Below, one piece after another: positions 1-7,438 of a DNA stretch of 17,593 nucleotides. How positions within the stretch are numbered: the first letter of the stretch is position 1; the number at the start of each line of letters is the position of its first letter. A program made the position numbers and the translations under genes. Under the pieces are notes generated by a model. The model saw only the letters and a program-made list of their open reading frames with translations. It had not been told where the DNA came from and did no database searches. Origin of the DNA: Rikenellaceae bacterium (GTDB lineage Bacteria; Bacteroidota; Bacteroidia; Bacteroidales; UBA932); NCBI GenBank assembly GCA_003542575.1, contig DPKJ01000006.1, positions 1-17,593 on the forward strand, read 5' to 3'.

Positions 1-469
1 GTTCACGAACTTCAGCTTCTACAAGCTCGATAAGCTCTTCATCATCTACCATATCAACTTTATTGATGAAAACTACGATCGCAGGAACACCAATTTGTTT
101 TGCAAGCAAGATATGTTCACGTGTCTGAGGCATAGGACCATCAGTTGCAGCAACCACAAGGATAGCACCGTCCATCTGAGCAGCACCTGTAACCATGTTT
201 TTAACGTAGTCGGCGTGACCAGGGCAGTCAACGTGAGCATAGTGACGATTCTCTGTCTGATACTCAACGTGAGCAGTGTTAATAGTAATACCACGCTCTT
301 TTTCTTCAGGAGCGTTATCGATAGAGTCAAATGAACGAATTTCAGACAGACCCTTTCTTGCCAGTACCATAGTGATAGCCGCAGTCAAAGTGGTCTTACC
401 GTGGTCAACGTGACCGATGGTTCCGACGTTTACGTGTGGCTTGTCCCTTTTAAAAGTTTCTTTTGCCAT
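1..469 (-). CDS. tuf: Elongation factor Tu, N-terminal part (3' end outside window)
   Basis: EF-Tu is the GTPase that brings aminoacyl-tRNA to the ribosomal A site in the cytoplasm. The reading frame starts at the ATG complementary to 467-469 and stays open to base 1, giving about 156 residues, or roughly the first 40% of a ~395-residue protein. The start MAKETFKRDKPHVNVGTIGH is typical of the family. The GTP-binding motifs are visible: P-loop GHVDHGKT (about residues 19-26), the switch region around RGITI, DCPGH (about 81-85) and NKVD (about 136-139). The stop codon and domains II and III lie beyond the left edge. The gene is last in a transcript that begins with four tRNA genes, with a 45-nt AT-rich leader after tRNA-Thr(GGU). 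Identification is secure; whether a second tuf copy exists cannot be told here. Confidence 0.98.
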   Translation of the reverse strand, partial: MAKETFKRDKPHVNVGTIGHVDHGKTTLTAAITMVLARKGLSEIRSFDSIDNAPEEKERGITINTAHVEYQTENRHYAHVDCPGHADYVKNMVTGAAQMDGAILVVAATDGPMPQTREHILLAKQIGVPAIVVFINKVDMVDDEELIELVEAEVRE

Positions 470-514
470 AATGTTTGAATTTTTAAATATAATTAAATTT
501 TTACACACTTGTAG

Positions 515-586
515 AGCCGGTGACGGGAATTGAACCCGTGACCTCTTCCTTACCAAGGAAGCGCTCTACCTCTGAGCTACACTGGC
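515..586 (-). tRNA. tRNA-Thr, anticodon GGU
   Basis: A full cloverleaf can be drawn on the minus strand. The D stem is GCTC/GAGC, the anticodon stem CTTCC/GGAAG closes loop TTGGTAA with anticodon GGT, and the T arm ACGGG/CCCGT closes TTCAATT. Its 7-bp acceptor stem GCCAGTG/CACCGGC has one non-Watson-Crick A4-C69 position. CCA is not encoded and the discriminator base is T. It lies 9 nt downstream of tRNA-Gly and 45 nt upstream of tuf, so it is almost certainly processed from the tRNA-tuf transcript. It would read ACC and ACU codons. Confidence 0.95.
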
Positions 587-595
587 TTACTATAG

Positions 596-668
596 AGCGG
601 AAGACGAGGTTCGAACTCGCGACCCTCAGCTTGGAAGGCTGATGCTCTACCAACTGAGCTACTTCCGC
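596..668 (-). tRNA. tRNA-Gly, anticodon UCC
   Basis: Minus-strand cloverleaf with acceptor GCGGAAG/CTTCCGC, D stem GCTC/GAGC, anticodon stem TCAGC/GCTGA around CTTCCAA (anticodon TCC), and T stem GCGAG/CTCGT with one G-U pair. The discriminator is T, as is usual for bacterial tRNA-Gly, and no CCA is encoded. It should read GGA and GGG codons. Third tRNA of the operon, 15 nt after tRNA-Tyr and 9 nt before tRNA-Thr(GGU). Confidence 0.96.
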
Positions 669-683
669 GATAAATAATAAAAG

Positions 684-766
684 TGGGGAGAGCAGGATTC
701 GAACCTACGAAGGCGTACGCCAGCAGATTTACAGTCTGCCCCAGTTGGCCACTTTGGTATCTCCCC
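684..766 (-). tRNA. tRNA-Tyr, anticodon GUA
   Basis: This is an 83-nt class II tRNA on the minus strand, with the long variable arm expected of bacterial tRNA-Tyr (region TGGCGTACGCCTTC). The acceptor is GGGGAGA/TCTCCCC, the anticodon stem GCAGA/TCTGC surrounds CTGTAAA (anticodon GTA), and the T stem is GTAGG/CCTGC. The discriminator is A and CCA is not encoded. Second tRNA of the operon. Confidence 0.96.
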
Positions 767-797
767 ATAATGAATAATTTCAAAAAACTTTTTTTCG

Positions 798-871
798 AGC
801 CGATGGAGGGATTCGAACCCCCGACCAGCTGATTACAAATCAGCTGCTCTGGCCAACTGAGCTACATCGGC
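798..871 (-). tRNA. tRNA-Thr, anticodon UGU
   Basis: Minus-strand cloverleaf with fully paired acceptor GCCGATG/CATCGGC, anticodon stem GCTGA/TCAGC around TTTGTAA (anticodon TGT), and T arm beginning CGGGG. The discriminator is T, the same as in the second tRNA-Thr here, and CCA is not encoded. It should read ACA and ACG codons. It is the promoter-proximal gene of the tRNA-tuf operon, about 30 nt after the predicted transcription start, with a 31-nt AT-rich spacer before tRNA-Tyr. Confidence 0.96.
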
Positions 872-907
872 GATATGTCAATAATCCCCTCCGCGTTTTG
901 GGGACTG

Positions 908-938
908 CAAAGATATATGTTTTTGATTAAACTCCAAA
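908..938 (-). promoter_or_regulatory. Bacteroidota-type promoter of the tRNA-tuf operon
   Basis: On the minus strand a TTTG (935-938) is followed after 19 nt by TATCTTTG (908-915). This matches the -33 TTTG / -7 TAnnTTTG consensus of the Bacteroidota primary sigma factor with a normal spacing. Transcription should start near 900-902, about 30 nt before tRNA-Thr(UGU). The initiation region carries a short TCCCC/GGGGA inverted repeat (886-904). The match is by eye; the start site is inferred. Confidence 0.75.
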
Positions 939-968
939 AAATTTTAAGTAAAAAGTGAGACTCCGGAA

Positions 969-2378
969 TTATACAAAAACCAATAACCCCACTCTGTAAG
1001 CAAAAAATCCTGCAATCCAGGCAACTGCAATGGTACTGAATATTGAAATCAGAGCCCATTTCCAGGTCCCGGTCTCTTTCTTAATAGTGAATGCAGTAGC
1101 AACGCATGGCATATATAATAGGGCAAAAATCATGAATGAGAGGGCATTTGCTTTGTTAAAGACCTTCTCTTCCTTTATCCTGGCCATTAAAGATGTGTTA
1201 ATCTGCTCATCAGATGCAGAATCTTCCTCTGCCTGATAAACCACACCAAGGGTGCTTATAATAAATTCCTTTGCAGTTATACCGGTAACAAGACTCACGC
1301 TCATCTTCCAGTCAAAACCCAATGGTTTAAGAGCAGGTTCAACAACTCTGCCAAAATGTTCCAGGTATGATACTCTTTCTGTATCGGGATTAGTCTTGTC
1401 TTTTAACGGGAAATAATCCAACGCCCATACAATTATTACTGCCAGGAGTACTACCGTACCAATTTTCTTTACATACTGCCAGGCTGCATCCCACATATTT
1501 TCAACAGAGTAGACAAATGAAGGTCTCCTGTATCTTGGAAGTGGTATAGAGAAATCTTTGATACCAAAGTTGAAGAAGATTTTTCTGAATAGTATTGCCA
1601 TTCCAATCCCAATCAAAATACCCCCAAAATAGAGCATGCTAAGTGCTAAAACCTGATTGTCGGGGAAGAAAATTCCGGAGAACAATAAAAATGTAGGGAT
1701 TCTTGCACTGCAGGGAATGTATGGAATCATGAGCATGGTAAGAATCCTGTCTGATTTTCTCTTTATTGTTCGTGTAGCCATTATTGCCGGAACATTGCAA
1801 CCGAATCCCATAAGCAGAGGAATAAATGAGCTGCCGTGCAGTCCGATCCTGTGCATGTATCTGTCCATTATTGTGGCTGCTCTTGAGATATATTCAGTCT
1901 CCTGTAATAATGAAAGGAAAAAGAATAGTATGAGAATATTGGGAAGAAAGGCCAGAACGCTTCCCACCCCCATTATCACGCCTTGACTAAGAAAATCGGC
2001 AAACCAACCTTGTGTCATATTATCCCGGATAAACATGGCTCCAAGGTTCATAAGATGTTCAATACCGGCTTGAGGATATGCTCCAAGTCTGAATGTAAAG
2101 AAGAATATGAGCCAGATTATTAGAATAAATGCCAAAAGACCCCAAACCGGGTGAGTAAGATAGGTGTCAAGTCTGGAGGTCTGTTCCTGACTGTATTCTC
2201 TTAAATTTTTTAGTTTATTGTGGTGATGATGTCTTTTGTGACCGCTTTTATGATCTCCTTTGTGCTCTCCTTTGTGCTCTCCTCTTCTGTGGTGACCCTT
2301 TCCCGGATTCTCCTTCTCACTTTTATATGCAAAGTGGTCAAAGACCACTTGTGGTTTTTTATTATTTTCGTGCGACAT
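969..2378 (-). CDS. FeoB-type ferrous iron transporter, membrane (GATE) region only, His-rich N-terminus
   Basis: This 469-residue protein matches the polytopic transport part of FeoB, the inner-membrane Fe2+ transporter. FeoB hallmarks seen: DTYLTHPVWG (about 71-80), which normally follows the cytoplasmic domain; GCNVPAIMATR (193-203); PCSARIP (222-228); ITAKEFIISTLG (367-378); and YMPCVAT (422-428). These include the membrane Cys residues typical of the family. About eight or more hydrophobic segments lie between residues 78 and 469. The usual ~270-residue G-protein/GDI domain is absent, and there is no room for it because dxs ends 17 nt inside this gene. Residues 1-53 are instead hydrophilic, with a His/Lys/Gly-rich stretch at about 28-53 containing repeated GEHK-like units. 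No feoA or separate G domain adjoins it. The start overlaps the dxs stop, suggesting translational coupling. The family call is firm; the substrate (Fe2+ or another divalent metal) and energy source are inferred. Confidence 0.88.
   Translation of the reverse strand: MSHENNKKPQVVFDHFAYKSEKENPGKGHHRRGEHKGEHKGDHKSGHKRHHHHNKLKNLREYSQEQTSRLDTYLTHPVWGLLAFILIIWLIFFFTFRLGAYPQAGIEHLMNLGAMFIRDNMTQGWFADFLSQGVIMGVGSVLAFLPNILILFFFLSLLQETEYISRAATIMDRYMHRIGLHGSSFIPLLMGFGCNVPAIMATRTIKRKSDRILTMLMIPYIPCSARIPTFLLFSGIFFPDNQVLALSMLYFGGILIGIGMAILFRKIFFNFGIKDFSIPLPRYRRPSFVYSVENMWDAAWQYVKKIGTVVLLAVIIVWALDYFPLKDKTNPDTERVSYLEHFGRVVEPALKPLGFDWKMSVSLVTGITAKEFIISTLGVVYQAEEDSASDEQINTSLMARIKEEKVFNKANALSFMIFALLYMPCVATAFTIKKETGTWKWALISIFSTIAVAWIAGFFAYRVGLLVFV
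2255..2282. repeat. 12-bp tandem repeat encoding GEHK units
   Basis: Two perfect adjacent copies of ctcctttgtgct (2255-2266 and 2267-2278) plus a partial third copy lie in the coding region for the His-rich N-terminus of the FeoB-like protein. They keep the reading frame and encode Gly-Glu-His-Lys units, so the length of the His-rich stretch could change by slippage without a frameshift. Confidence 0.75.
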
Positions 2379-4227
2379 TAATTATAGTATTATATATGCC
2401 GTTTATATCATATCCGCATTCGCCGATAAGTTCTTCAACGGTCCCCTGTTCGATAAATCTGTCCGGAACTCCCAGCCCAATTACCTTAACATTAAGGGAA
2501 TTGGTGGCAATATATTCCGATACTGCAGAGTACAGACCTCCTGAAACGGAGCCATCTTCTACAGTAATTATGGTTTTGCACCCGGCAGCAGCACATTTGA
2601 TTGCATCAGTATCTATAGGTTTTATAAACCGCATATTGTAATGCATAATGTTTATCCCAATCTCTTTTGCCTTTTCTGATGCCACATGTACATTATTGCC
2701 AACCGGCCCTAATGATAAAACTGCAACGTCACTGCCATCCTGCAAAAGCTGAGCCTTGCCCGGCTCAATCTTTTTATAGTTACCCTTCCATTCAAGCCCC
2801 TCTCCGTAACCCCTTGGATATCTTATTGCTGTTGCACCATATTCAGGAAACTGTACCGAGTATAATATGTCTTTAAGTTCAACCTCGTTCAGAGGTGAAA
2901 AAATTGTCAGATTTGGTATGCATCTCAGGTATGCCAAATCAAAAACACCATGGTGCGTTGCTCCATCTTCACCCACTATTCCTGCCCTGTCGAGGCAAAA
3001 AATTACCTTAAGTTTTTGAGTGGCAACATCATGTATTACATTATCGTATGCTCTTTGCATGAAACTGGAGTAGATATTGCAGTAGGGTAGAAGACCCTGT
3101 GTGGCCAGACCTGCCGAAAAAGTTACTGCATGCTGCTCTGCTATTCCAACATCAAAGGCTCTGTTTGGCATCTCCTTCATAAGAATGTTCATTGAACATC
3201 CGGTAGGCATTGCAGGAGTAACCCCTACAATTTTATCATTTTCTCTGGCCAGAGAAAGGAGGGTCTCTCCAAAAACATCCTGATATCTTGACCTTTTTTC
3301 GTCAGTAGATGAAATTCTTTTTCCGGTATTTTTATCGAAAGTTCCCGGCGCATGCCATACAATCTGGTCATTTTCAGCCGGTATATATCCTTTGCCTTTT
3401 TTTGTAATAATATGAAGAAGCTTTGGCCCGGGAATATCTTTAATATGCCCCAGCGTCTTAATAAGTTTGGGCAGGTCATTACCGTCAACCACACCAAAAT
3501 AACGAAAGCCCAGAGATTCAAAGAGAGATCCTGAGCGGAAAAACGCAACTTTGGTACTAAATGTAAATCTTTGGAAAAGAGTTCTAAGTTTTTTTGAACC
3601 GATTATATTCCAGATTCTGTTTTTGGTCTCGTTGTAGATTTGAGACGTAGTAATTTTCAACAGGTGGTTATGAAGCGCGCCCACATTGGGGTCGATAGAT
3701 ATCTGATTATCGTTAAGAATGACGAGTATATCTGACTGTTTTGCACCTGCGTTGTTAAGCCCTTCAAAAGCAAGACCGCCCGTTAGAGCACCGTCTCCGA
3801 TTATTGCAACGACTTTGTTTTTGTTATTGTTAATTTCAGAGGCAACGACCATTCCCAATGCGGCAGATATTGAAGTAGATGAGTGGCCTACGCCAAATGC
3901 ATCGTACTTACTTTCGCTCATTTTCGGGAAACCACTGAGACCTTTATATTTTCTATTGTTAACGAATTGATCTCTTCTTCCTGTTAAAATTTTGTGGGCG
4001 TAGGCCTGATGGCCTACATCCCACACAATTTTATCATCTGGTGTGTTGTATAAGTAATGGAGTGCAACACTAAGTTCAACTGTACCCAGACTGGCGCCAA
4101 TATGACCCGGGTTTTGTGAACAGCAAGTTATAATATGTTCCCTTATTTCGGCACATAATTTCTGCAGCTCATCCTTTCCCAGACCCTTTATATCATCGGG
4201 TGAATTAATTTTACTTAATAGCTCCAT
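2362..4227 (-). CDS. dxs: 1-deoxy-D-xylulose-5-phosphate synthase
   Basis: Dxs condenses pyruvate and glyceraldehyde 3-phosphate to 1-deoxy-D-xylulose 5-phosphate using thiamine diphosphate (TPP). This is the first step of the MEP isoprenoid pathway and also supplies thiamine and pyridoxal synthesis. At 621 residues it is full length. Visible family features are PGHIGASLG (40-48), DVGHQAY (70-76), FGVGHSSTSISA (111-122), the TPP/Mg motif GDGALTGG through LNDNQ (144-175), the catalytic Glu in IAEQHAV (about 364), and DRAGIVGEDGATHHG (413-427). The start ATG at 4227 begins MELLSKINSPDD, a normal family N-terminus, 32 nt after the MFS gene. The 3' end overlaps the FeoB-like gene by 17 nt. No other MEP-pathway gene is nearby. 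Confidence 0.97.
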   Translation of the reverse strand: MELLSKINSPDDIKGLGKDELQKLCAEIREHIITCCSQNPGHIGASLGTVELSVALHYLYNTPDDKIVWDVGHQAYAHKILTGRRDQFVNNRKYKGLSGFPKMSESKYDAFGVGHSSTSISAALGMVVASEINNNKNKVVAIIGDGALTGGLAFEGLNNAGAKQSDILVILNDNQISIDPNVGALHNHLLKITTSQIYNETKNRIWNIIGSKKLRTLFQRFTFSTKVAFFRSGSLFESLGFRYFGVVDGNDLPKLIKTLGHIKDIPGPKLLHIITKKGKGYIPAENDQIVWHAPGTFDKNTGKRISSTDEKRSRYQDVFGETLLSLARENDKIVGVTPAMPTGCSMNILMKEMPNRAFDVGIAEQHAVTFSAGLATQGLLPYCNIYSSFMQRAYDNVIHDVATQKLKVIFCLDRAGIVGEDGATHHGVFDLAYLRCIPNLTIFSPLNEVELKDILYSVQFPEYGATAIRYPRGYGEGLEWKGNYKKIEPGKAQLLQDGSDVAVLSLGPVGNNVHVASEKAKEIGINIMHYNMRFIKPIDTDAIKCAAAGCKTIITVEDGSVSGGLYSAVSEYIATNSLNVKVIGLGVPDRFIEQGTVEELIGECGYDINGIYNTIINVARK

Positions 4228-4259
4228 AGGACATTATAACAACAAACTAACATAAGAGT

Positions 4260-5624
4260 TTATTTTTTTATGTTAGGTAATTGAAGTCCGTACCCTTTTT
4301 TCTTATCCTCAATTTTTACCATAAATGCAAGAAGGATTGCAAATGAACACATTCCGGCAAATATCATCATAGGTAAAGTGTAGTTGTACTTGTTTACCTC
4401 TATTCCGTTGAGAACATGTGTTCCGATGATGCAATACTTATCCAATACGTAACCGATTAGTACAGGCATTCCCCACAAACCGATATTCTGGATAAAGAAA
4501 GTTAGTGCATATGTTGTTCCAAGTTGCCTCTCAGGCATGATCTTAGCCAGTGAAGGCCACATAGCAGATGGAACCATCGAGAATGCAACTCCGAGAAGGA
4601 TCATCAGAATTACAGCTGCAATCCAGTGATTAATAAACGGCATGGCAAACAGGGTGTGTATAATTACAATCATAAATGATCCAATGATCATAAGGTCGGC
4701 ACCGTGACCAATTTTGTCATAGATTCTTCCGAACAATGGAGTAAGGATAATTGCTCCGAATGGAAGCATACCCGGAATTGTACCCGCAAGCTTTGGATCT
4801 ACAGAGAATTTATTAACCATAAGGTCGGTTGCGTATTTGATAAAAGGAAACGCTGCAGAATAGAAAACAACGCATAGTAGTGCAATTAACCAAAAACCTT
4901 TATTGGTAAGGATTGACTTAACATCTTTCATGTTGAATGACTCTTCTGCCTCAATCTCAAGCTTCATCTGAGTGTCAAGCTTTTTATCGTAAAAAGCATA
5001 CACCATAAATGCAAGACTACCTGCAATCATTAGAGCAAGACCGAAAAATACAGAAGGAGAAACACTTTGATATTTAGCAGCAATCATTGGAGAGAATATA
5101 AGTGCAGCGGCCGAACCCATACGGGCGATCGATAGCTGCATACCCATTGCAAGTGCAAGCTCTTTGCCTTTAAACCATTTAACTATCGATTTGCTGACTG
5201 TTATACCTGCAACTTCGGCTCCTACACCGAATATTCCGAATCCGACAACAACCCAAACAACCTGAGCCTTAAGCCCAAAAATTGATGCTGCATGAATAAG
5301 TTCAGGAGATGAAATTGCCCAGTATTTAATGACAAGACCAACAACCATGAAAAGACACGAGGTTATACCGCTAAAACGGATACCCATTCTGTCAAGCATA
5401 ATACCTCCAAGAATAAGTAATCCAAGGAAAACGTTAAAAAGGGAGTATGAACTGCTGAACCATCCGTATTCAGTACTTGTCCACTGATTGTGCTGTTCGA
5501 GCATTGTTTTCAAAGGAGAGAAAATGTCCGATGCCAGATAAGCTGCAAACATAGTCAGCGCCACCAGCAGCAGCATAGACCAGCGCATAACGGCTGAATC
5601 TTTGAGATTGGTAGTTTTTTTCAT
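4260..5624 (-). CDS. Major facilitator superfamily transporter, substrate unknown
   Basis: This 454-residue inner-membrane protein has about twelve hydrophobic segments split by a charged central loop (about 212-240, KKLDTQMKLEIEAEES), the classical MFS 6+6 layout. MFS motif A is recognisable after helix 2 (GGIMLDRMGIR, about 73-83). Its equivalent in the second half is FGRIYDKIGHG (about 298-308). There is no signal peptide, and the N-terminus is a short charged cytoplasmic tail starting MKKTTNLKD. Substrate cannot be read from the sequence; the overall look resembles a broadly distributed group of poorly characterised MFS proteins. It lies 42 nt after purA and 32 nt before dxs on the same strand, so it is probably co-transcribed, but neither neighbour indicates a substrate. 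Confidence 0.9.
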   Translation of the reverse strand: MKKTTNLKDSAVMRWSMLLLVALTMFAAYLASDIFSPLKTMLEQHNQWTSTEYGWFSSSYSLFNVFLGLLILGGIMLDRMGIRFSGITSCLFMVVGLVIKYWAISSPELIHAASIFGLKAQVVWVVVGFGIFGVGAEVAGITVSKSIVKWFKGKELALAMGMQLSIARMGSAAALIFSPMIAAKYQSVSPSVFFGLALMIAGSLAFMVYAFYDKKLDTQMKLEIEAEESFNMKDVKSILTNKGFWLIALLCVVFYSAAFPFIKYATDLMVNKFSVDPKLAGTIPGMLPFGAIILTPLFGRIYDKIGHGADLMIIGSFMIVIIHTLFAMPFINHWIAAVILMILLGVAFSMVPSAMWPSLAKIMPERQLGTTYALTFFIQNIGLWGMPVLIGYVLDKYCIIGTHVLNGIEVNKYNYTLPMMIFAGMCSFAILLAFMVKIEDKKKGYGLQLPNIKK

Positions 5625-5666
5625 AAAAAAAGGTTAATGATTAGTGTGTATTGATAATTGAAAAAT

Positions 5667-6938
5667 TTATTCTTCACTTCTGATAATAGTCTGACTTCTG
5701 TCCGGCCCCAGTGAGATAATCTTGATTGGAACTCCAACCTCTTTCTCAATAAATCGTACATAATTCATGAATTCAAACGGAAGGTCTTCTTCTTTTGTAA
5801 CCTTTGTGAGATCCCTTTTCCATCCCTTAAACTCTTTGTATACAGGCTCAATCTGAGCGAATGTATCATAAGGGAAAGAGTCTGTAAGCTCTCCGTTTAC
5901 TTTATATTTAACAGCAATCTTAACTGTGTCAAAAGCGTCAAGAACATCGGCCTTCATCATTATAAGATTGTCCACACCATTTATCATAACTGCATATTTC
6001 AATGCAACCATATCAAGCCATCCTGTCCTTCTTGGTCTACCGGTAGTTGCTCCAAACTCTGCACCAACCTCTCTTAGCTTCTCTCCTGTTTCATCAAAAA
6101 GTTCTGTAGGGAAAGGGCCGCTTCCAACTCTGGTACAATATGCTTTAAAAATCCCTGAAACCTTGCCAATGTGTCTCGGAGCAACTCCCAGACCGATGCA
6201 GGCACCTGCGCAGGTTGTAGTAGAAGAAGTTACGAATGGATATGAGCCAAAATCAACATCTAAAAGAGAACCTTGTGCACCCTCTGCCAAAACTCTTTTG
6301 GCTTCGTTAAGAACATTGTTAATGTAATACTCTCCGTCTATAAGATTAAAGCCCTTTAAGTATTCAACAGCATCCATCCAGGCAGATTCATTCTCTTCAA
6401 TATTATAGCTGAAATCGAACTGCTTAAGAAACGATATATGTTTATTCTTAAGATTTTGAAATCTTTCTGCAAAGTTAGCAGAAAGTATATCACCCACTCT
6501 CAGACCGTTACGCCCTGTTTTGTCCATATATGCAGGACCGATACCCTTTAGGGTAGAGCCAATTTTTGAAGCTCCCTTGGCCTGCTCAGATGCGGCATCA
6601 ATTGTTCTGTGGCTTGGAAGAATCAGATGAGCCTTTTTGGAGATCAAAATTCTCTCTTTTACAGGTACTCCTATCTCTTCCAGTTTTCTACACTCGTCAA
6701 GAAAGGTAATAGGGTCAATTACTACACCGTTTCCAATAATATTCTGTGTGTTTTTTCTGAATACTCCGGAGGGGATGGTATGCAGTACAAATTTTTTATC
6801 CTCAAACTGAAGAGAGTGCCCTGCATTGGGACCTCCCTGGAATCGTGCTATTACGGGATAGCCATTAGCTAAAACATCCACAATTTTTCCCTTCCCTTCA
6901 TCTCCCCACTGGAGACCCAGTACTACATCAACTTTCAT
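5667..6938 (-). CDS. purA: Adenylosuccinate synthetase
   Basis: PurA converts IMP, GTP and aspartate to adenylosuccinate, the first committed step from IMP to AMP. The 423-residue length is normal for the family (E. coli 432). Motifs in order: the GTP-binding loop WGDEGKGK (11-18) with catalytic Asp13; GGPNAGHS (35-42) with catalytic His41; KGIGPAYMDK (131-140); AEGAQGSLLDVD (218-229); the aspartate-binding loop GATTGRPRR (296-304); and LGPDRSQTI near the C-terminus. The ATG at 6938 gives MKVDVVLGLQWGDEGKGK, so no N-terminal extension is needed. It follows ssb by 17 nt and is probably in one transcript with it. Ser42 replaces the more common Thr after NAGH, a conservative change. Confidence 0.98.
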   Translation of the reverse strand: MKVDVVLGLQWGDEGKGKIVDVLANGYPVIARFQGGPNAGHSLQFEDKKFVLHTIPSGVFRKNTQNIIGNGVVIDPITFLDECRKLEEIGVPVKERILISKKAHLILPSHRTIDAASEQAKGASKIGSTLKGIGPAYMDKTGRNGLRVGDILSANFAERFQNLKNKHISFLKQFDFSYNIEENESAWMDAVEYLKGFNLIDGEYYINNVLNEAKRVLAEGAQGSLLDVDFGSYPFVTSSTTTCAGACIGLGVAPRHIGKVSGIFKAYCTRVGSGPFPTELFDETGEKLREVGAEFGATTGRPRRTGWLDMVALKYAVMINGVDNLIMMKADVLDAFDTVKIAVKYKVNGELTDSFPYDTFAQIEPVYKEFKGWKRDLTKVTKEEDLPFEFMNYVRFIEKEVGVPIKIISLGPDRSQTIIRSEE

Positions 6939-6955
6939 ATCAAAATTTATAATTA

Positions 6956-7408
6956 TTAAAATGGCAGATCATCCGCATCCGGCATATCTGCAAGGTTATT
7001 GTTGCCGGCGTTCATGATATCTTCTGATTTGGAAGAAGATGGAGCCTGCTCTCTGTCGGGACCTCTTCTGTCATCACCGGCTCTGTCAAGAAGAACGATG
7101 CTGTCGGCAAAAATTTCGGTTGCATATTTCTTTTCACCGGTATTTTTATCGTTCCAGCTGTTTGTTCTGATACGGCCTTCGATGTACAGTTTTGACCCTT
7201 TGTGTATATATTTTTCGGCCAGATCTGAAAGAGAGCGCCAGCACACTATATTGTGCCATTCGGTCTGCTCCTGAAGGTCTCCCGATTTTGTTTTGAACTT
7301 TTCTGAGGTTGCCAGAGGAAATCTGGCCACAGATGAATTGTTTGCAAGGTGCCGTATGTCCGGATCCTTCCCAACATTACCAATAAGCATTACCTTGTTT
7401 AATGACAT
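6956..7408 (-). CDS. ssb: Single-stranded DNA-binding protein
   Basis: SSB coats single-stranded DNA in replication, repair and recombination and recruits partner proteins through its C-terminal tip. The 150-residue protein has an OB-fold (about 1-108) beginning MSLNKVMLIGNVGKDPDIR, with the family pattern WHNIVCWRSLSDLAEKYIHKG (about 51-71) and YIEGRIRTNSW. A flexible polar linker (about 110-140) follows, then the acidic tip DADDLPF (144-150), the canonical protein-interaction end. The start ATG lies about 17 nt after a predicted transcription start. It is first in the probable ssb-purA-MFS-dxs-feoB run. Identity is secure; whether it is the main replicative SSB or an extra copy cannot be told. 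Confidence 0.96.
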   Translation of the reverse strand: MSLNKVMLIGNVGKDPDIRHLANNSSVARFPLATSEKFKTKSGDLQEQTEWHNIVCWRSLSDLAEKYIHKGSKLYIEGRIRTNSWNDKNTGEKKYATEIFADSIVLLDRAGDDRRGPDREQAPSSSKSEDIMNAGNNNLADMPDADDLPF

Positions 7409-7430
7409 AATTACCCTTTTTTAGTTCTGA

Positions 7431-7438
7431 CAAAGATA
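7431..7438 (-). promoter_or_regulatory. Probable promoter -7 element upstream of ssb
   Basis: TATCTTTG on the minus strand is an exact TAnnTTTG match, located in the 37-nt gap between aroE and ssb. Transcription would start near 7425, leaving a leader of about 17 nt before the ssb ATG. The -33 region, inside the aroE stop region, has no good TTTG at 19-21 nt, so the call rests on the -7 box alone. Confidence 0.5.

Noticed and set aside
577..783. Open frame of 68 codons on the minus strand
   Set aside because: It runs across tRNA-Gly and tRNA-Tyr; the translated text comes from conserved tRNA bases, not a protein gene.
886..904. TCCCC/GGGGA inverted repeat near the tRNA operon start as a terminator or riboswitch
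   Set aside because: Only five pairs with a 9-nt loop and no T-run. It overlaps the predicted transcription start, so it is more likely incidental or part of the initiation region.
5926..6327. 133-codon plus-strand frame inside purA, and the similar plus-strand frames inside dxs, parC and lysS
   Set aside because: Each is fully antisense to a well-supported gene and shows no recognisable domain.
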